From NCBI RefSeq assembly GCF_000337675.1, contig NZ_AOIB01000037.1, forward strand, positions 1 to 64,000: DNA of 64,000 nt, written 5' to 3'. This document shows positions 25,734 through 33,292 of this stretch, in pieces. The stretch comes from Natronococcus amylolyticus DSM 10524. GTDB lineage: Archaea > Halobacteriota > Halobacteria > Halobacteriales > Natrialbaceae. Each line of letters begins with the position of its first letter. The first letter of the stretch is position 1. The translations under genes were made by a program, and so were the position numbers. A model generated the notes under the pieces. It saw nothing but the letters and a program-made list of their open reading frames with translations. It was not told where the DNA came from and did no database searches.

Positions 25734-26255
25734 TCAGTCCTCGGCGAGCGACTCCGCGTCCATCGGACGGGCCGGCACACCCGCCACGGTCGCACCGGGT
25801 TCGACGTCCCGCGTGACCAGGGAGTTCGCCGCGACGCTCGCGCCCGCGCCGATCTCGACGCCCGGTAACACGATCGCGCCCGCGCCGATCATCGCCCGCT
25901 CGCCGACGACGACCTCGCCCGTTCGGTACTCCTCCTGGAGGAACTCGTGACACAGCAGCGTCGCATCGTAGCCGACGATCGCGTGATCCTCGACGGTGAT
26001 CAGCTCGGGCCAGAACACGTCCGGCGTGGCCTCGAGTCCCCAGGAGACACCGGTGCCGACGGTGACGCCAATCCGCCGCAGGAGCCAGCGCTTGAGCCGC
26101 AGGCTCGGCGAGATCCGGACGAGCCAGACAACGACGTAGTTGATCGCGACCCGGAGCGGGCTGCGCGCTCGGGTCCAGTGGGCGAGGGAGTTGGCGACAC
26201 CGGGCGTTCGATGGCTGCGCACGCGGTCGTGGCGGGAGGGCGTCTCGTCGGTCAC
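25734..26255 (-). CDS. Left-handed beta-helix acyltransferase (sugar O-acetyltransferase-like)
   Basis: About 173 residues from a GTG at 26255; the true start is uncertain and an open frame reaches 26402. A hydrophobic/basic N-terminal part (VAINYVVVWLVRISPSLRLKRWLLRRIG) precedes hexapeptide repeats (VTVGTGVSWG, ITVEDHAIVGYDA, VVVGERAMIGAGAIVLPGVEIGAGASVAANS) ending in the usual VAGVPARPM. It should form a trimer and transfer an acetyl or acyl group from the CoA thioester, probably to a sugar. It converges with ndh, with 16 bp between the stops. Confidence 0.82.
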   Translation of the reverse strand: MTDETPSRHDRVRSHRTPGVANSLAHWTRARSPLRVAINYVVVWLVRISPSLRLKRWLLRRIGVTVGTGVSWGLEATPDVFWPELITVEDHAIVGYDATLLCHEFLQEEYRTGEVVVGERAMIGAGAIVLPGVEIGAGASVAANSLVTRDVEPGATVAGVPARPMDAESLAED

Positions 26256-26307
26256 TACGGGAAGCGTTCGGGTCGTCGACACATGAAACCGATCGGTTTC
26301 ACCGCCT

Positions 26308-27132
26308 TCACTCGGCTCCACTCCGTCTCGAGGGCGGGTCCGCACTCGAGCGCTCCCCGGGAAGCCCGACTTTCTCGCGGAAGCGCTCCCCCGAGAGTTC
26401 ACACCGATAGGCGGGTTTGAACATCATGTTCGCGCCGCCCTCCCGGACGTTCCACGCGGACTCGACCTCCTCGCGCAGGTAGTACTGGGCCTGGACGTTA
26501 CCCTCCCTGACGTAGTAGTCGCTGATCCGGATCGGATCCCGGTCGAACAGCCCGCCCGGCTCGCGGCCGTCGACGATCACGACCGGCTTCTCGAGGTAGA
26601 GCTCGTCGCCCCGCGCGCGCTTGGCGTGGGCGTTCTCGGGGTGGGCCTCGAGGATCGCTCGCCGCTCCTCGTCCGACTGTTCGGGGGTGACGACCGCGAC
26701 CGAGTCGACGGTGAAGTAGCCGATCAGGTAGCGGTGAGCGCGGTCGCCGCCCGGTCGCCGGAGTCCGGCGTAGAAACCGACGACGTCGCCGGGTTCGAGG
26801 GCGCGCAGCCGGGAGACGTAGCCGCTAGTGCGGTGTTCACCGTAGGTCAGGGCCTCGAAGTTGGGATCGCGGTGTAGCGGCCAGGACTCGAGGTCGTCGC
26901 CGGAGATGGGGTCACGGCCGCCACGAACCGGCTGGGGCTCGATCCGGGTCGTGAGATCGGCCGCGACGCCGTCGTCGCCGCGCAGCGCCCAGGAGCCGAG
27001 CGTCTCCGTCTCCGTCGTCTCGCGGGTCTTCTCCGGGATCGGGACGTACTCGAACCGTCCGTCGTCGTACAGCGGCCCGAGCGCTCCGAGGTTCGTGCTG
27101 TCGGCGCCAACGCCGGCGAGAACGACCGTCAT
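26308..27132 (-). CDS. Nmad3-like protein (nucleotide modification associated domain), putative
   Basis: 274 residues, soluble. The start MTVVLAGVGADSTNLGAL, followed by GPLYDDGRFEYVPIPEK, resembles the opening of the Nmad3 family, proposed from comparative genomics to take part in nucleic-acid base modification. The middle reads EALTYGEHRTSGYVSRLRALEPGDVVGFYAGLR, then HRYLIGYFTVDSV, a fold reminiscent of EVE/ASCH-like modules, and the end SDYYVREGNVQAQYYLREEVESAW is conserved-looking. No methylase, restriction or phage gene is adjacent. Identification is by memory of the family pattern, so the function should be taken as tentative. Confidence 0.6.
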   Translation of the reverse strand: MTVVLAGVGADSTNLGALGPLYDDGRFEYVPIPEKTRETTETETLGSWALRGDDGVAADLTTRIEPQPVRGGRDPISGDDLESWPLHRDPNFEALTYGEHRTSGYVSRLRALEPGDVVGFYAGLRRPGGDRAHRYLIGYFTVDSVAVVTPEQSDEERRAILEAHPENAHAKRARGDELYLEKPVVIVDGREPGGLFDRDPIRISDYYVREGNVQAQYYLREEVESAWNVREGGANMMFKPAYRCELSGERFREKVGLPGERSSADPPSRRSGAE

Positions 27133-27302
27133 AGCCGACCTCTCCGCAACGAACGCCGATAAAGCCGCCGGTCGCGGACCGTTTGCGGTCGACAGCTACC
27201 GACCCGAGCGAGCATCGTTCGCTGTCGGCTCGTGTCGGACTGGAGCCATACCTACACAACGTGGTGAAGGCTACTCAACTGTCGAGTTCCAACCGTTTGG
27301 CA

Positions 27303-27446
27303 GTGCGCGAGTTCGTCGAGTGCAGCGACTGTGAGTTCGTCCTGCTGGCGGGGGGTGGCTCCGATCCCGTTCCAAAGCGCCAGGATGTCTGCCCGAGGTG
27401 CGACGGAACCGAATTTCGATTTCCCGACGGAGGGCCGGTCGACTGA
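27303..27446 (+). CDS. Zinc micro-protein with CxxC pairs
   Basis: About 47 residues from a GTG at 27303, beginning VREFVECSDCEFVLLAG and with a second pair in DVCPRCDGTEF. Two Cys pairs give one zinc site. The start is uncertain: in-frame GTG codons at 27261 and 27264 and an ATG at 27183 would lengthen it. Haloarchaeal single-zinc-finger micro-proteins of this size are frequent and largely uncharacterised. Confidence 0.6.
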   Translation: MREFVECSDCEFVLLAGGGSDPVPKRQDVCPRCDGTEFRFPDGGPVD

Positions 27447-27499
27447 AACGATTCCTACACCGATATACAACCGTCGCGTAGCTCGACCTGAACCGACAA

Positions 27500-27688
27500 T
27501 TAGCGGCTGCTACCGCTCCCGTCGGGTGCGCCGAGCGCGTCGACGACGCGAAGCGCTCGCTTCTCGCAGTCACAGCCACTCGTCGAACTGATCGGACGAA
27601 TCTTTCCGTCGGGTCGGCGCCAGACGGCACAGACCGCGCCGCAGTTCTCACAGACAGCGGCTCGTTTCTCTCGGTTTTCCGTCGTCAT
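27500..27688 (-). CDS. Zinc micro-protein (CENC plus CDC)
   Basis: 62 residues starting MTTENREKRAAVCENCGAVC. Cysteines occur as CENCGAVC and later CDCEKR, enough for one zinc ion. The C-terminus is short and disordered (GAPDGSGSSR). It converges on the zinc micro-protein at 27303 with 53 bp between the stops. Function unknown. Confidence 0.6.
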   Translation of the reverse strand: MTTENREKRAAVCENCGAVCAVWRRPDGKIRPISSTSGCDCEKRALRVVDALGAPDGSGSSR

Positions 27689-28137
27689 CGTCGAAACGCC
27701 GGGTCGGGGTGGTGGTCAGCGGGTGGTGGTCGGCAGGTGGTGGTGTGTCATCGGTAGCTCTTCCCGGCATCGTTCGTTGCTCGCGACGAGCGTATTGAAC
27801 CGGGCGATCGTCCGCTCGAGTTACCGATCGTTTATCGGAATTATCGTGACTTTCTCCACGCCATCCCGAACCCGTTTGGATCTCACTTTCTTCGTCCGGT
27901 CTGCGAACGGTCGGGTCGGCGATCCTGCCACTATCCGCGTCGATCACCGAATCGGCCGCACGCTCGAGACGACACGCCGACCTCGGCTGCTCTCCGCGTT
28001 CAGTACGAGGATACGAGCGCGTTCTGGACGGTATTCTCGTCAGAATCCCACTGCCGACGCGTTCAACGCGGGTATTACCGTGGTTGATGATCCCTCGAGT
28101 CGACCTCCCCGGTGAAATACGCCGGCACTCGACTTCT
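27689..28137. other. Gene-poor region with a 14-bp minisatellite
   Basis: No convincing coding sequence. At 27708-27748 a G-rich unit of about 14 bp (ggtggtggtcagcg) occurs three times with small changes. The rest shows no structure I can name. Confidence 0.4.
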
Positions 28138-28203
28138 GCGGCTCACGTTTTTGCTCGCGTCAAAAGAGAGAGTACGGGGACTCGCTACGCTCGCCCTCGT
28201 ATC

Positions 28204-28261
28204 CCCACGTTTGCTCCGAAAACAGTGGGACAACGGTCGCAGCGGAGCTGCTCCCTGTTTT
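28204..28261. repeat. Echo unit near tRNA-Pro: TGGGAC plus hairpin
   Basis: TGGGAC at 28226 matches the start of the (reverse-complemented) tRNA-Pro 3' end. AAAACA (28219-28224) pairs with TGTTTT (28256-28261), GGGA with TCCC, and GCAGC (28239) with GCTGC (28247), leaving the loop gga. Confidence 0.55.
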
Positions 28262-28263
28262 CA

Positions 28264-28311
28264 TTTTCACGCTGCGAAAAGTGGGACCTCGGTCGCAGCA
28301 AAGCTGCTCCC
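28264..28311. repeat. Echo unit near tRNA-Pro: TGGGACC plus hairpin
   Basis: TGGGACC at 28282-28288 is followed by cggtcGCAGCaaaGCTGCTCCC; the core (GGTCGCAGC, three bases, GCTGCTCCC) is the same as in the previous unit, so the two are tandem relatives about 56 bp apart. Confidence 0.55.
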
Positions 28312-28377
28312 TGCTCCCATTTCCACTCCTCACGTCACAACGGTCGCTCCGCTCCCTCTTTCGTTACGTCGTGAAAA

Positions 28378-28467
28378 TGGGACCGCCGAGAATTGAACAG
28401 ATGCAAGACGGTCCAGCTCGCTTCCGTTGGTCGCTCGCTGGCTGCGACTTGCGTGCTCAATTCTCGG
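28378..28467. repeat. Echo unit near tRNA-Pro: 21-nt exact copy of the tRNA 3' end with inverted partner
   Basis: Bases 28378-28398 are identical to 28513-28533, the 3' end of the tRNA-Pro gene. CAATTCTCGG at 28458-28467 is the inverted form of part of it, and GCAAG/CTTGC and CCAGC/GCTGG pairs lie between, so the whole unit can fold on itself. Confidence 0.7.
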
Positions 28468-28479
28468 CTCTTTCGATAG

Positions 28480-28511
28480 TTCTGCCGCTCACGTTTTTGT
28501 TCGCGGCAGAA
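28480..28511 (-). repeat. Hairpin immediately 3' of tRNA-Pro
   Basis: TTCTGCCGC (28480-28488) pairs perfectly with GCGGCAGAA (28503-28511) around tcacgtttttgttc. It starts one base after the mature 3' end in tRNA sense, so it may serve termination or 3' processing. A T-run is present only on the plus strand. Confidence 0.6.
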
Positions 28512-28512
28512 A

Positions 28513-28583
28513 TGGGACCGCCGAGAATTGAACTCGGGTCCTACGGACCCCATCCGCAGAGGATACCACTACCCCACGGTCCC
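28513..28583 (-). tRNA. tRNA-Pro (anticodon GGG)
   Basis: A 71-nt cloverleaf on the minus strand. The acceptor GGGACCG pairs with CGGTCCC, discriminator A. The anticodon arm is TGCGG-ATGGGGT-CCGTA, giving GGG, and the T-arm is CCGAG-TTCAATT-CTCGG. The 5' part GTGGGGTAG is typical of archaeal proline tRNAs. CCA is not encoded. Confidence 0.93.
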
Positions 28584-28607
28584 GTACCTTGACCGATGGC
28601 CGTCTGC

Positions 28608-28614
28608 CGTTTAA
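28608..28614 (-). promoter_or_regulatory. TATA box of tRNA-Pro
   Basis: gcttaaac on the minus strand, centred 28 bases before the tRNA 5' end. Confidence 0.55.
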
Positions 28615-28648
28615 GCGTGTCGTTTCGCCTCGAGACTGCCGTCCGAAC

Positions 28649-29551
28649 TCAGATCAGCACTCGCTCGAGGTCGACGACGGTTCCCGACGCCGCGTCAGAA
28701 TCCCCGACCAGTGTGCCCAGACAGACGGCGGCGCCGTCGGACGTGAAACAGGCCACCAGCGACCCCCGCTCGGCGTCGTCGGCCTCGAGCACGCCGGGCG
28801 CGTAGACGGGCGCGCCAGTCGCGACCTGCTCGGCCGCGCTGTCGGCGATCGTCACTCGAGGGATGTGCTCGAGGATGCGCTCGGCGGGCTCGACCACGTC
28901 GTACAGAGGCTCGGGGTCGTCGTCCTCGAGCCAGAACGCGAGTGCGTCGTAGAACTCCTGTGCCGTATGCAGCGTCGAGTCGTCGAACGGCGTCGTCGCC
29001 GTCCGGCGGAGGTGGCCCATGTGGCCGCCAGTGCCGAGTGCGAGCCCCAGGTCGTGACAGAGCTTGCGAACGTAGGTCCCGCTCTCGCAACCGATCCGTA
29101 CGAGCAGCCGTCGGTCCTCGACCTCGAGGACGTCGAGGTCGTAGATCTCGCGCACCCGGAGCCGACGCGAGACGGCACTCTTCCGGGGTGGTTTCTGGTA
29201 GATCGGTCCCTCGAACTCGCTGGCGATCGATTCGGCGTCTCCCGGCACCGAGCCGTGACACTCGAGGACGGCGACGTACTCCTTTTCGCCCTCGAGAAAC
29301 GTCTGGGCGAGTCGGGTCGCCTCGCCGAGCATGACCGGCAGACAGCCCGTTACCTTCGGATCGAGGGTGCCGGCGTGGGCTGCCTGGTCGATCGGCTCCG
29401 CGCCGTGTTTGGTGAGGGCGTCGGCGACCTCGTCGCGGAGCCAGCCGCTGACCTGATGAGAGGACGGTCCCGGAGGTTTGTCGAGGTTGACGACGCCGAA
29501 GCGCAACAGTTCGGCGGGTGAGCGTTCCTCGGGTGGGCCACGTAACGCCAT
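28649..29551 (-). CDS. cbf5: tRNA/rRNA pseudouridine synthase Cbf5 (TruB family)
   Basis: 300 residues. The catalytic Asp is Asp64 in AHAGTLDPKVTGCLP; the KPPGPSSHQV and GTYVRKLCHDLG motifs are also present. The C-terminal part from about 215 (RVTIADSAAEQVATGAPVYAPGV) is a PUA domain. In archaea Cbf5 makes psi55 in tRNA and is the catalytic subunit of H/ACA guide RNPs with Nop10, Gar1 and L7Ae, none of which lie in the window. Its ATG shares one base with the cmk stop, and both belong to the adk-DUF106-cmk-cbf5 series. Confidence 0.95.
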   Translation of the reverse strand: MALRGPPEERSPAELLRFGVVNLDKPPGPSSHQVSGWLRDEVADALTKHGAEPIDQAAHAGTLDPKVTGCLPVMLGEATRLAQTFLEGEKEYVAVLECHGSVPGDAESIASEFEGPIYQKPPRKSAVSRRLRVREIYDLDVLEVEDRRLLVRIGCESGTYVRKLCHDLGLALGTGGHMGHLRRTATTPFDDSTLHTAQEFYDALAFWLEDDDPEPLYDVVEPAERILEHIPRVTIADSAAEQVATGAPVYAPGVLEADDAERGSLVACFTSDGAAVCLGTLVGDSDAASGTVVDLERVLI

Positions 29552-30126
29552 CAGAACTCGTAGTCTGCGGTGACGGGTGCTTTCCCCTCGTCGCCGTCGG
29601 CCTCATATTCGTCGACGGCGGTAACGAGCATGTCGAGGACGGCGTCCGGACCCCAGCGGGCCGTGTTCACCGAGAGGTCGTAGATCGTCAGATCCCGGAT
29701 GTCGATCCCGTAGTACTCCTGGTAGCGCTGGGCCTCGCTCGCCTCCCGTGCCTCGGTCTCTTCGGTCGCCCGCCGCGGATCCTTCTCCTCGCGTTCGGCG
29801 ATTCGCTCGCCGCGGACCGACGCCGGGGCGTCGAGCCAGAACCGGAAGTCGGCGTAGTCGCCGGCGAGCCAGCCCGCCAGCCGGGACTCGAGAACCAGAT
29901 CGTCATCCTCGGTGGCGATCTCGCGGAGCCGACGGTCGAGATCCCGATCGATCTCGTCGTTCTCCTCGGCCAGCTTGTTGAACTCGAGGGGGGTGTAGCC
30001 GCGTTCGTCGGCCAGTTCGCGGAAGATATCCCCGCCGCTGACGTGGTCGAGATCGAAGGCGTCGGCGAGTAACTCAGCGGTCGTACTCTTCCCGCTTCCC
30101 GGCGGGCCGGAGACGGTAAGTAACAT
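29551..30126 (-). CDS. cmk: Cytidylate kinase, archaeal type
   Basis: 191 residues. The P-loop is [16 protein letters not shown] at the N-terminus. Later [35 protein letters not shown] and [20 protein letters not shown] match archaeal CMP kinases. It phosphorylates CMP and dCMP with ATP. It overlaps cbf5 by one base and follows the DUF106 gene after 84 bp on the same strand. Confidence 0.94.
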   Translation of the reverse strand: MLLTVSGPPGSGKSTTAELLADAFDLDHVSGGDIFRELADERGYTPLEFNKLAEENDEIDRDLDRRLREIATEDDDLVLESRLAGWLAGDYADFRFWLDAPASVRGERIAEREEKDPRRATEETEAREASEAQRYQEYYGIDIRDLTIYDLSVNTARWGPDAVLDMLVTAVDEYEADGDEGKAPVTADYEF

Positions 30127-30210
30127 ATTCGAACTGCGGCGGGGCGGGTAAAATGGGTTTTGAATCGGCCGACGCCTCGAGCTCGGTCGCGCGAAGGGCG
30201 TCTCCGCGCT

Positions 30211-31164
30211 TTACGTGCTCGAGGGCGTCATGTCGATGTTCAACGCCTTGCGAAGCAGCTGGGTGAACCCCATCGAGCACAGGAAGTACCAGACGATCCA
30301 GGCCCACATCGGACCGAGCAGCCCCTCGTCGAGGGCGACCTCGCCGACGATCGGCATGATCATCATTCGGTCGGCCTCGGTGATGTGGCCGCCGAGGATC
30401 TTCCAGTACATCCAGAGGAACAGCGGGATGGTAAACAGCATGATCCAGACCATCGGCCGGAACTGCTCTTTGAACATCCCGAGGTTGTCGGCCATCGCCT
30501 CCATCTGTTCCTCACGAACATCCTCCATCTCGTTCTCGAGGCGCTCGATCTCGGCTTCGCTCGCGTCCCGTTCCTCGGCTTCCTTCTTGCGCTCGCGGAC
30601 GTCCTTCTGTTTCTCCTGCATCGCCTTCATCCGTTCCTGGTACTTGCCGATCCGCTCGGGGTTCATCAGGTTCGCCTGCAGGAGCGTCGAGTACAGTCCC
30701 GTCAGCAGCGCGACCGAGAGGATCACCGCGTAGAACGGCAGCGCCGCGTCGAGCGGGCCGAACACGAGATCGATTGTGCCGCCGACGGTGTTCCGGACGG
30801 AGTCGAGCCAGTAGCCGATCATCAACAGGACGGAGCCGACGGCGGCCAGCTTGTCCCACTGGGACCAGCTCGCGGCATCCTCGTCGATGTCGACGTCCGG
30901 CACCCCGCCGCCGACGTCGCCGTCACCGTCGAGGGCCTCGTCGTAGGCCTCGCGGTCGGCGATTTCGAACCCCTCGTCGCCATCGACCAGCACCCCCTTC
31001 TCGATCAGTCGGCCCCACTGTCCGCTGGTCAGATCGTCGTTGACGTCTCCCCACTGAACCTCGCCGCCGTTCCTGTCGGCTTCCTCGCGGACCGCCTCCA
31101 GGGCCTCCGTTATCGAGGAATCCTCGCGGACGAGGGCGTTGATCTTCTCGGCTGTACGCGTCAT
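30211..31164 (-). CDS. DUF106/EMC3-like membrane protein (Oxa1 superfamily insertase, archaeal Ylp type)
   Basis: 317 residues. An N-terminal cytoplasmic region of about 100 residues (a small winged-helix-like fold, then an acidic linker) precedes a membrane core: spans at about 104-123 and 148-170, a long charged coiled coil at 180-240 (KYQERMKAMQEKQKDVRERKKEAEERDASE is split here by the span end), and further spans at about 243-260 and 280-305. Archaeal DUF106 proteins are related to Oxa1/YidC/EMC3 and are proposed to insert membrane proteins. The gene lies in the conserved adk-DUF106-cmk-cbf5 order. Confidence 0.88.
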   Translation of the reverse strand: MTRTAEKINALVREDSSITEALEAVREEADRNGGEVQWGDVNDDLTSGQWGRLIEKGVLVDGDEGFEIADREAYDEALDGDGDVGGGVPDVDIDEDAASWSQWDKLAAVGSVLLMIGYWLDSVRNTVGGTIDLVFGPLDAALPFYAVILSVALLTGLYSTLLQANLMNPERIGKYQERMKAMQEKQKDVRERKKEAEERDASEAEIERLENEMEDVREEQMEAMADNLGMFKEQFRPMVWIMLFTIPLFLWMYWKILGGHITEADRMMIMPIVGEVALDEGLLGPMWAWIVWYFLCSMGFTQLLRKALNIDMTPSST

Positions 31165-31335
31165 CTGCCAGAGGCTAGGGTACGTCCGATATACAAGTGT
31201 TTTTCTTCGCGTGCCCGAGCCCCGACCGGACTCGAGTCGCGTTCGGTCCGGCTCAGGTAACGTCTTCGATCGTCGCCCTCTCGAACTACTCCGGTGGTAG
31301 ACAGCCTACAGAGCGAAAATACCGCACTCGAGACG

Positions 31336-31428
31336 TTACTCCCGCTCGAGCTGGTCGTACGTCTCCCTGTTCCGATCCCGATTGTATCGGGCAAGATTCA
31401 GTATCGCTTCACGGCGCTCCTCAGCCAT
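31336..31428 (-). CDS. Possible 30-residue peptide between adk and DUF106
   Basis: A short ORF starting MAEERREAILNLARYNRDR and ending in TAA. It is strongly charged and would form one amphipathic helix. It lies in the same direction as its neighbours, 84 bp after adk and 171 bp before the DUF106 gene. Third-position GC is lower than in nearby genes. Family unknown; could be chance. Confidence 0.4.
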   Translation of the reverse strand: MAEERREAILNLARYNRDRNRETYDQLERE

Positions 31429-31512
31429 GGATCCGGTTCGAACCGCCTCGAGAAGCCTCAAGCCTCGAGTGTTGGGAGTCGATCTCACCGGACGTCACGC
31501 TTGAGACTCGTT

Positions 31513-32148
31513 CTACGCGGCGTCTTCGATCGTCGCCTTCACGTCTGCCCAGACCTCGTCGGGCGCCTGATTGCCGTCGACGCGTTCGAGGACGCCCTCC
31601 TCCTCGTAGTGTTCGACGACCGGCTCCGTGTTCTCCCGGTAGACTCGCAGCCGTTCCTTGACGGTTTCCTCGGTGTCGTCCTCGCGCTGCTCGAGGCGAC
31701 CCTCGATCTCAGGGTCCTCCGGCGGGTTGTACTCGACGTGGTAGATCTCGCCGGTCTCGGGATCCATCCGACGACCCGTCAGCCGGTGAACCAGCTCCTC
31801 CTCGTCGACGTCGAGGTAGAGCACGACGTCGAGGTCGGTCATCTCCGAGAGCTCCTCGGCCTGCTCCAAGTTCCGCGGGTAGCCGTCGAGCACGTAGCCG
31901 TCGGCTTGGGAGAGCGCCTCGTCGACGATGGCGTTGACGACCTCGTCGGGGACGAGTTCGCCCTGGTCCATGTACTCCGCCGGCGTGTCGTACTCCGTGT
32001 CCATGTCGGAGATGTCCATCTCCTTGTTCGAGCGGAGCGCGTCGCCGGTCGTGACGTGTTCGACGTCGAACTCTTCGGCGATGTTCGCGCTCTGTGTCCC
32101 TTTTCCCGCTCCGGGTGCGCCCAGGATCAGGATGTGTGGCTGTGCCAT
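31513..32148 (-). CDS. adk: Adenylate kinase
   Basis: 211 residues. The P-loop [10 protein letters not shown], the AMP-binding TTGDALR and VLDGYPRN, and the LID region [19 protein letters not shown] are all present, so it is the bacterial-type (long-LID) enzyme; no zinc cysteines are in the LID. It equilibrates ATP, ADP and AMP. The ATG at 32148 lies 27 bases after a TATA box; the open frame to 32274 is not used. In many archaea adk follows secY; here secY ends some 17 kb away. Confidence 0.96.
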   Translation of the reverse strand: MAQPHILILGAPGAGKGTQSANIAEEFDVEHVTTGDALRSNKEMDISDMDTEYDTPAEYMDQGELVPDEVVNAIVDEALSQADGYVLDGYPRNLEQAEELSEMTDLDVVLYLDVDEEELVHRLTGRRMDPETGEIYHVEYNPPEDPEIEGRLEQREDDTEETVKERLRVYRENTEPVVEHYEEEGVLERVDGNQAPDEVWADVKATIEDAA

Positions 32149-32170
32149 GTTCCCTCGTTCAGCACCGTCA

Positions 32171-32178
32171 CATAAAGG
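32171..32178 (-). promoter_or_regulatory. TATA box of adk (minus strand)
   Basis: cctttatg on the minus strand, centred 26-27 bases before the adk ATG; leaderless spacing. It touches the TATA box of the divergent gene. Confidence 0.55.
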
Positions 32179-32185
32179 CTTAAAG
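32178..32185 (+). promoter_or_regulatory. TATA box of the divergent gene at 32208
   Basis: gcttaaag, centred 27 bases before the ATG at 32208; leaderless spacing. The two divergent promoters share a 59-bp intergenic region. Confidence 0.55.
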
Positions 32186-32207
32186 AATCGGGCACGTCGG
32201 TACGGGT

Positions 32208-32618
32208 ATGACGCGATTCGACGCCGACGAGCCGGCCGAGCGACGGAAGCTGTACGCCGACGGAATCCAGGCACACCGCGAGCGAGGGGACGGGTTCGTC
32301 ACGTTCGAGGTCGATACGGACTCCGTCTCGGCGGCCGAGGACCTCGACCCCGAACTGGGAACACCGTGGGTCCAGTTCGCCGACGGGACGATCAACGTCG
32401 ACTGCACCGACGAGGAACTCGAGACTCTCAAGGGACTGCTCTCGGAGTTTCCCGTGTTCAAAATCGACGAGATCCACCGCTCCGAGGAGGTCGAGGGCGT
32501 CAACGTTCGGATCAGCGCGAAGGCCGATCCGAACCGGATCGGGCAGTTCGTCGACGCCGTCTTCGCCCGCGTCTACGGGCTCCCCGAGGAGTTTCGCGTC
32601 TGGGTCGTCGATCTCTGA
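32208..32618 (+). CDS. Conserved-looking hypothetical protein (136 residues)
   Basis: A soluble acidic protein. It starts [19 protein letters not shown] and contains [38 protein letters not shown] and [20 protein letters not shown]. The pattern suggests one alpha/beta domain; no catalytic motif is visible and I do not recognise the family. Divergent from adk with back-to-back leaderless promoters, which keeps the two genes linked but does not reveal a role. Confidence 0.8.
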   Translation: MTRFDADEPAERRKLYADGIQAHRERGDGFVTFEVDTDSVSAAEDLDPELGTPWVQFADGTINVDCTDEELETLKGLLSEFPVFKIDEIHRSEEVEGVNVRISAKADPNRIGQFVDAVFARVYGLPEEFRVWVVDL

Positions 32619-32701
32619 TACGGACTACTGGAAGACAGTTTCGGCGCAACCCCGAGCCGTCTCGCGGTTACGCCGGCAAACTGGTACAGCGGACCGTCTG
32701 A

Positions 32702-32992
32702 TCACTCGATTCGGAGCTCGCCGCCCGAGCCGTCCTCGCCCTCGCTTCCCTCGTCCCACTCGAGTTCGAACTCGACGCTGAGCTCGGCGGGGCCGCCCGA
32801 ACTCGAGGTTTCGCGTTCGGCCTTGATCTCGAAGGTCGGGCGAGCGGGCGGAGACATCGTGACCGACTCGCCGCCGGCCTCGAGGGAGATGTCGCCGCCG
32901 CCGTCGACCGAGTCGGCGACCGACCGGAGGTAGTCGGCGATCTCGTCGCGGTCCATCGATTGTTCGAACTTGAACAGCACTTCTTCTGGCAT
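32702..32992 (-). CDS. Amphi-Trp domain-containing protein
   Basis: 96 residues. The opening PEEVLFKFEQSMDRDEIADYLRSVADSV, the middle SLEAGGESVTMSPPARPTFEIKAERE and the late VEFELEWDEG fit the small amphi-Trp domain found in haloarchaea and some bacteria, named for an amphipathic pattern ending in a conserved Trp. Its molecular role is unknown. A TATA box about 25 bases before the start indicates a leaderless transcript. Confidence 0.82.
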   Translation of the reverse strand: MPEEVLFKFEQSMDRDEIADYLRSVADSVDGGGDISLEAGGESVTMSPPARPTFEIKAERETSSSGGPAELSVEFELEWDEGSEGEDGSGGELRIE

Positions 32993-33292
32993 ACGAGAGG
33001 AGAGGAGCTATCGGGTATAGAACCTGTCGCCGAGTTCTGACCGACGGGAGCGATCGAAAGCCGTTCGATCCGTCCAGTCGCTGGATTTATCGCGGCCGAA
33101 AATAGAGGATACGGTACAGACGGAATCGGATCGCTCCGGTCTACGGATCCGACCGTTCGCCGCTTCGGAGCGGCGATCCCTTACCTTGTTACGCATGACG
33201 TCTGCTAGATCTCCGCCCTGTCGATCGTCGTCTCGCCTCGAGATCCCCGATCTCCCGAACTCGATCGTCAGCACGAGTATGAGGTGGTCGCC
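32993..33292. other. Divergent intergenic region before trkA
   Basis: Carries the amphi-Trp TATA box (ggtatag at 33014-33020, read on the minus strand). An AT-richer patch (ggatttatcg, then gaaaatagagg) at about 33083-33108 might belong to a trkA promoter, but the distance is large. No gene seen. Confidence 0.4.

Noticed and set aside
28281-28592. Open frame across the tRNA-Pro region
   Set aside because: Same reason: repeats of tRNA sequence, not a gene.
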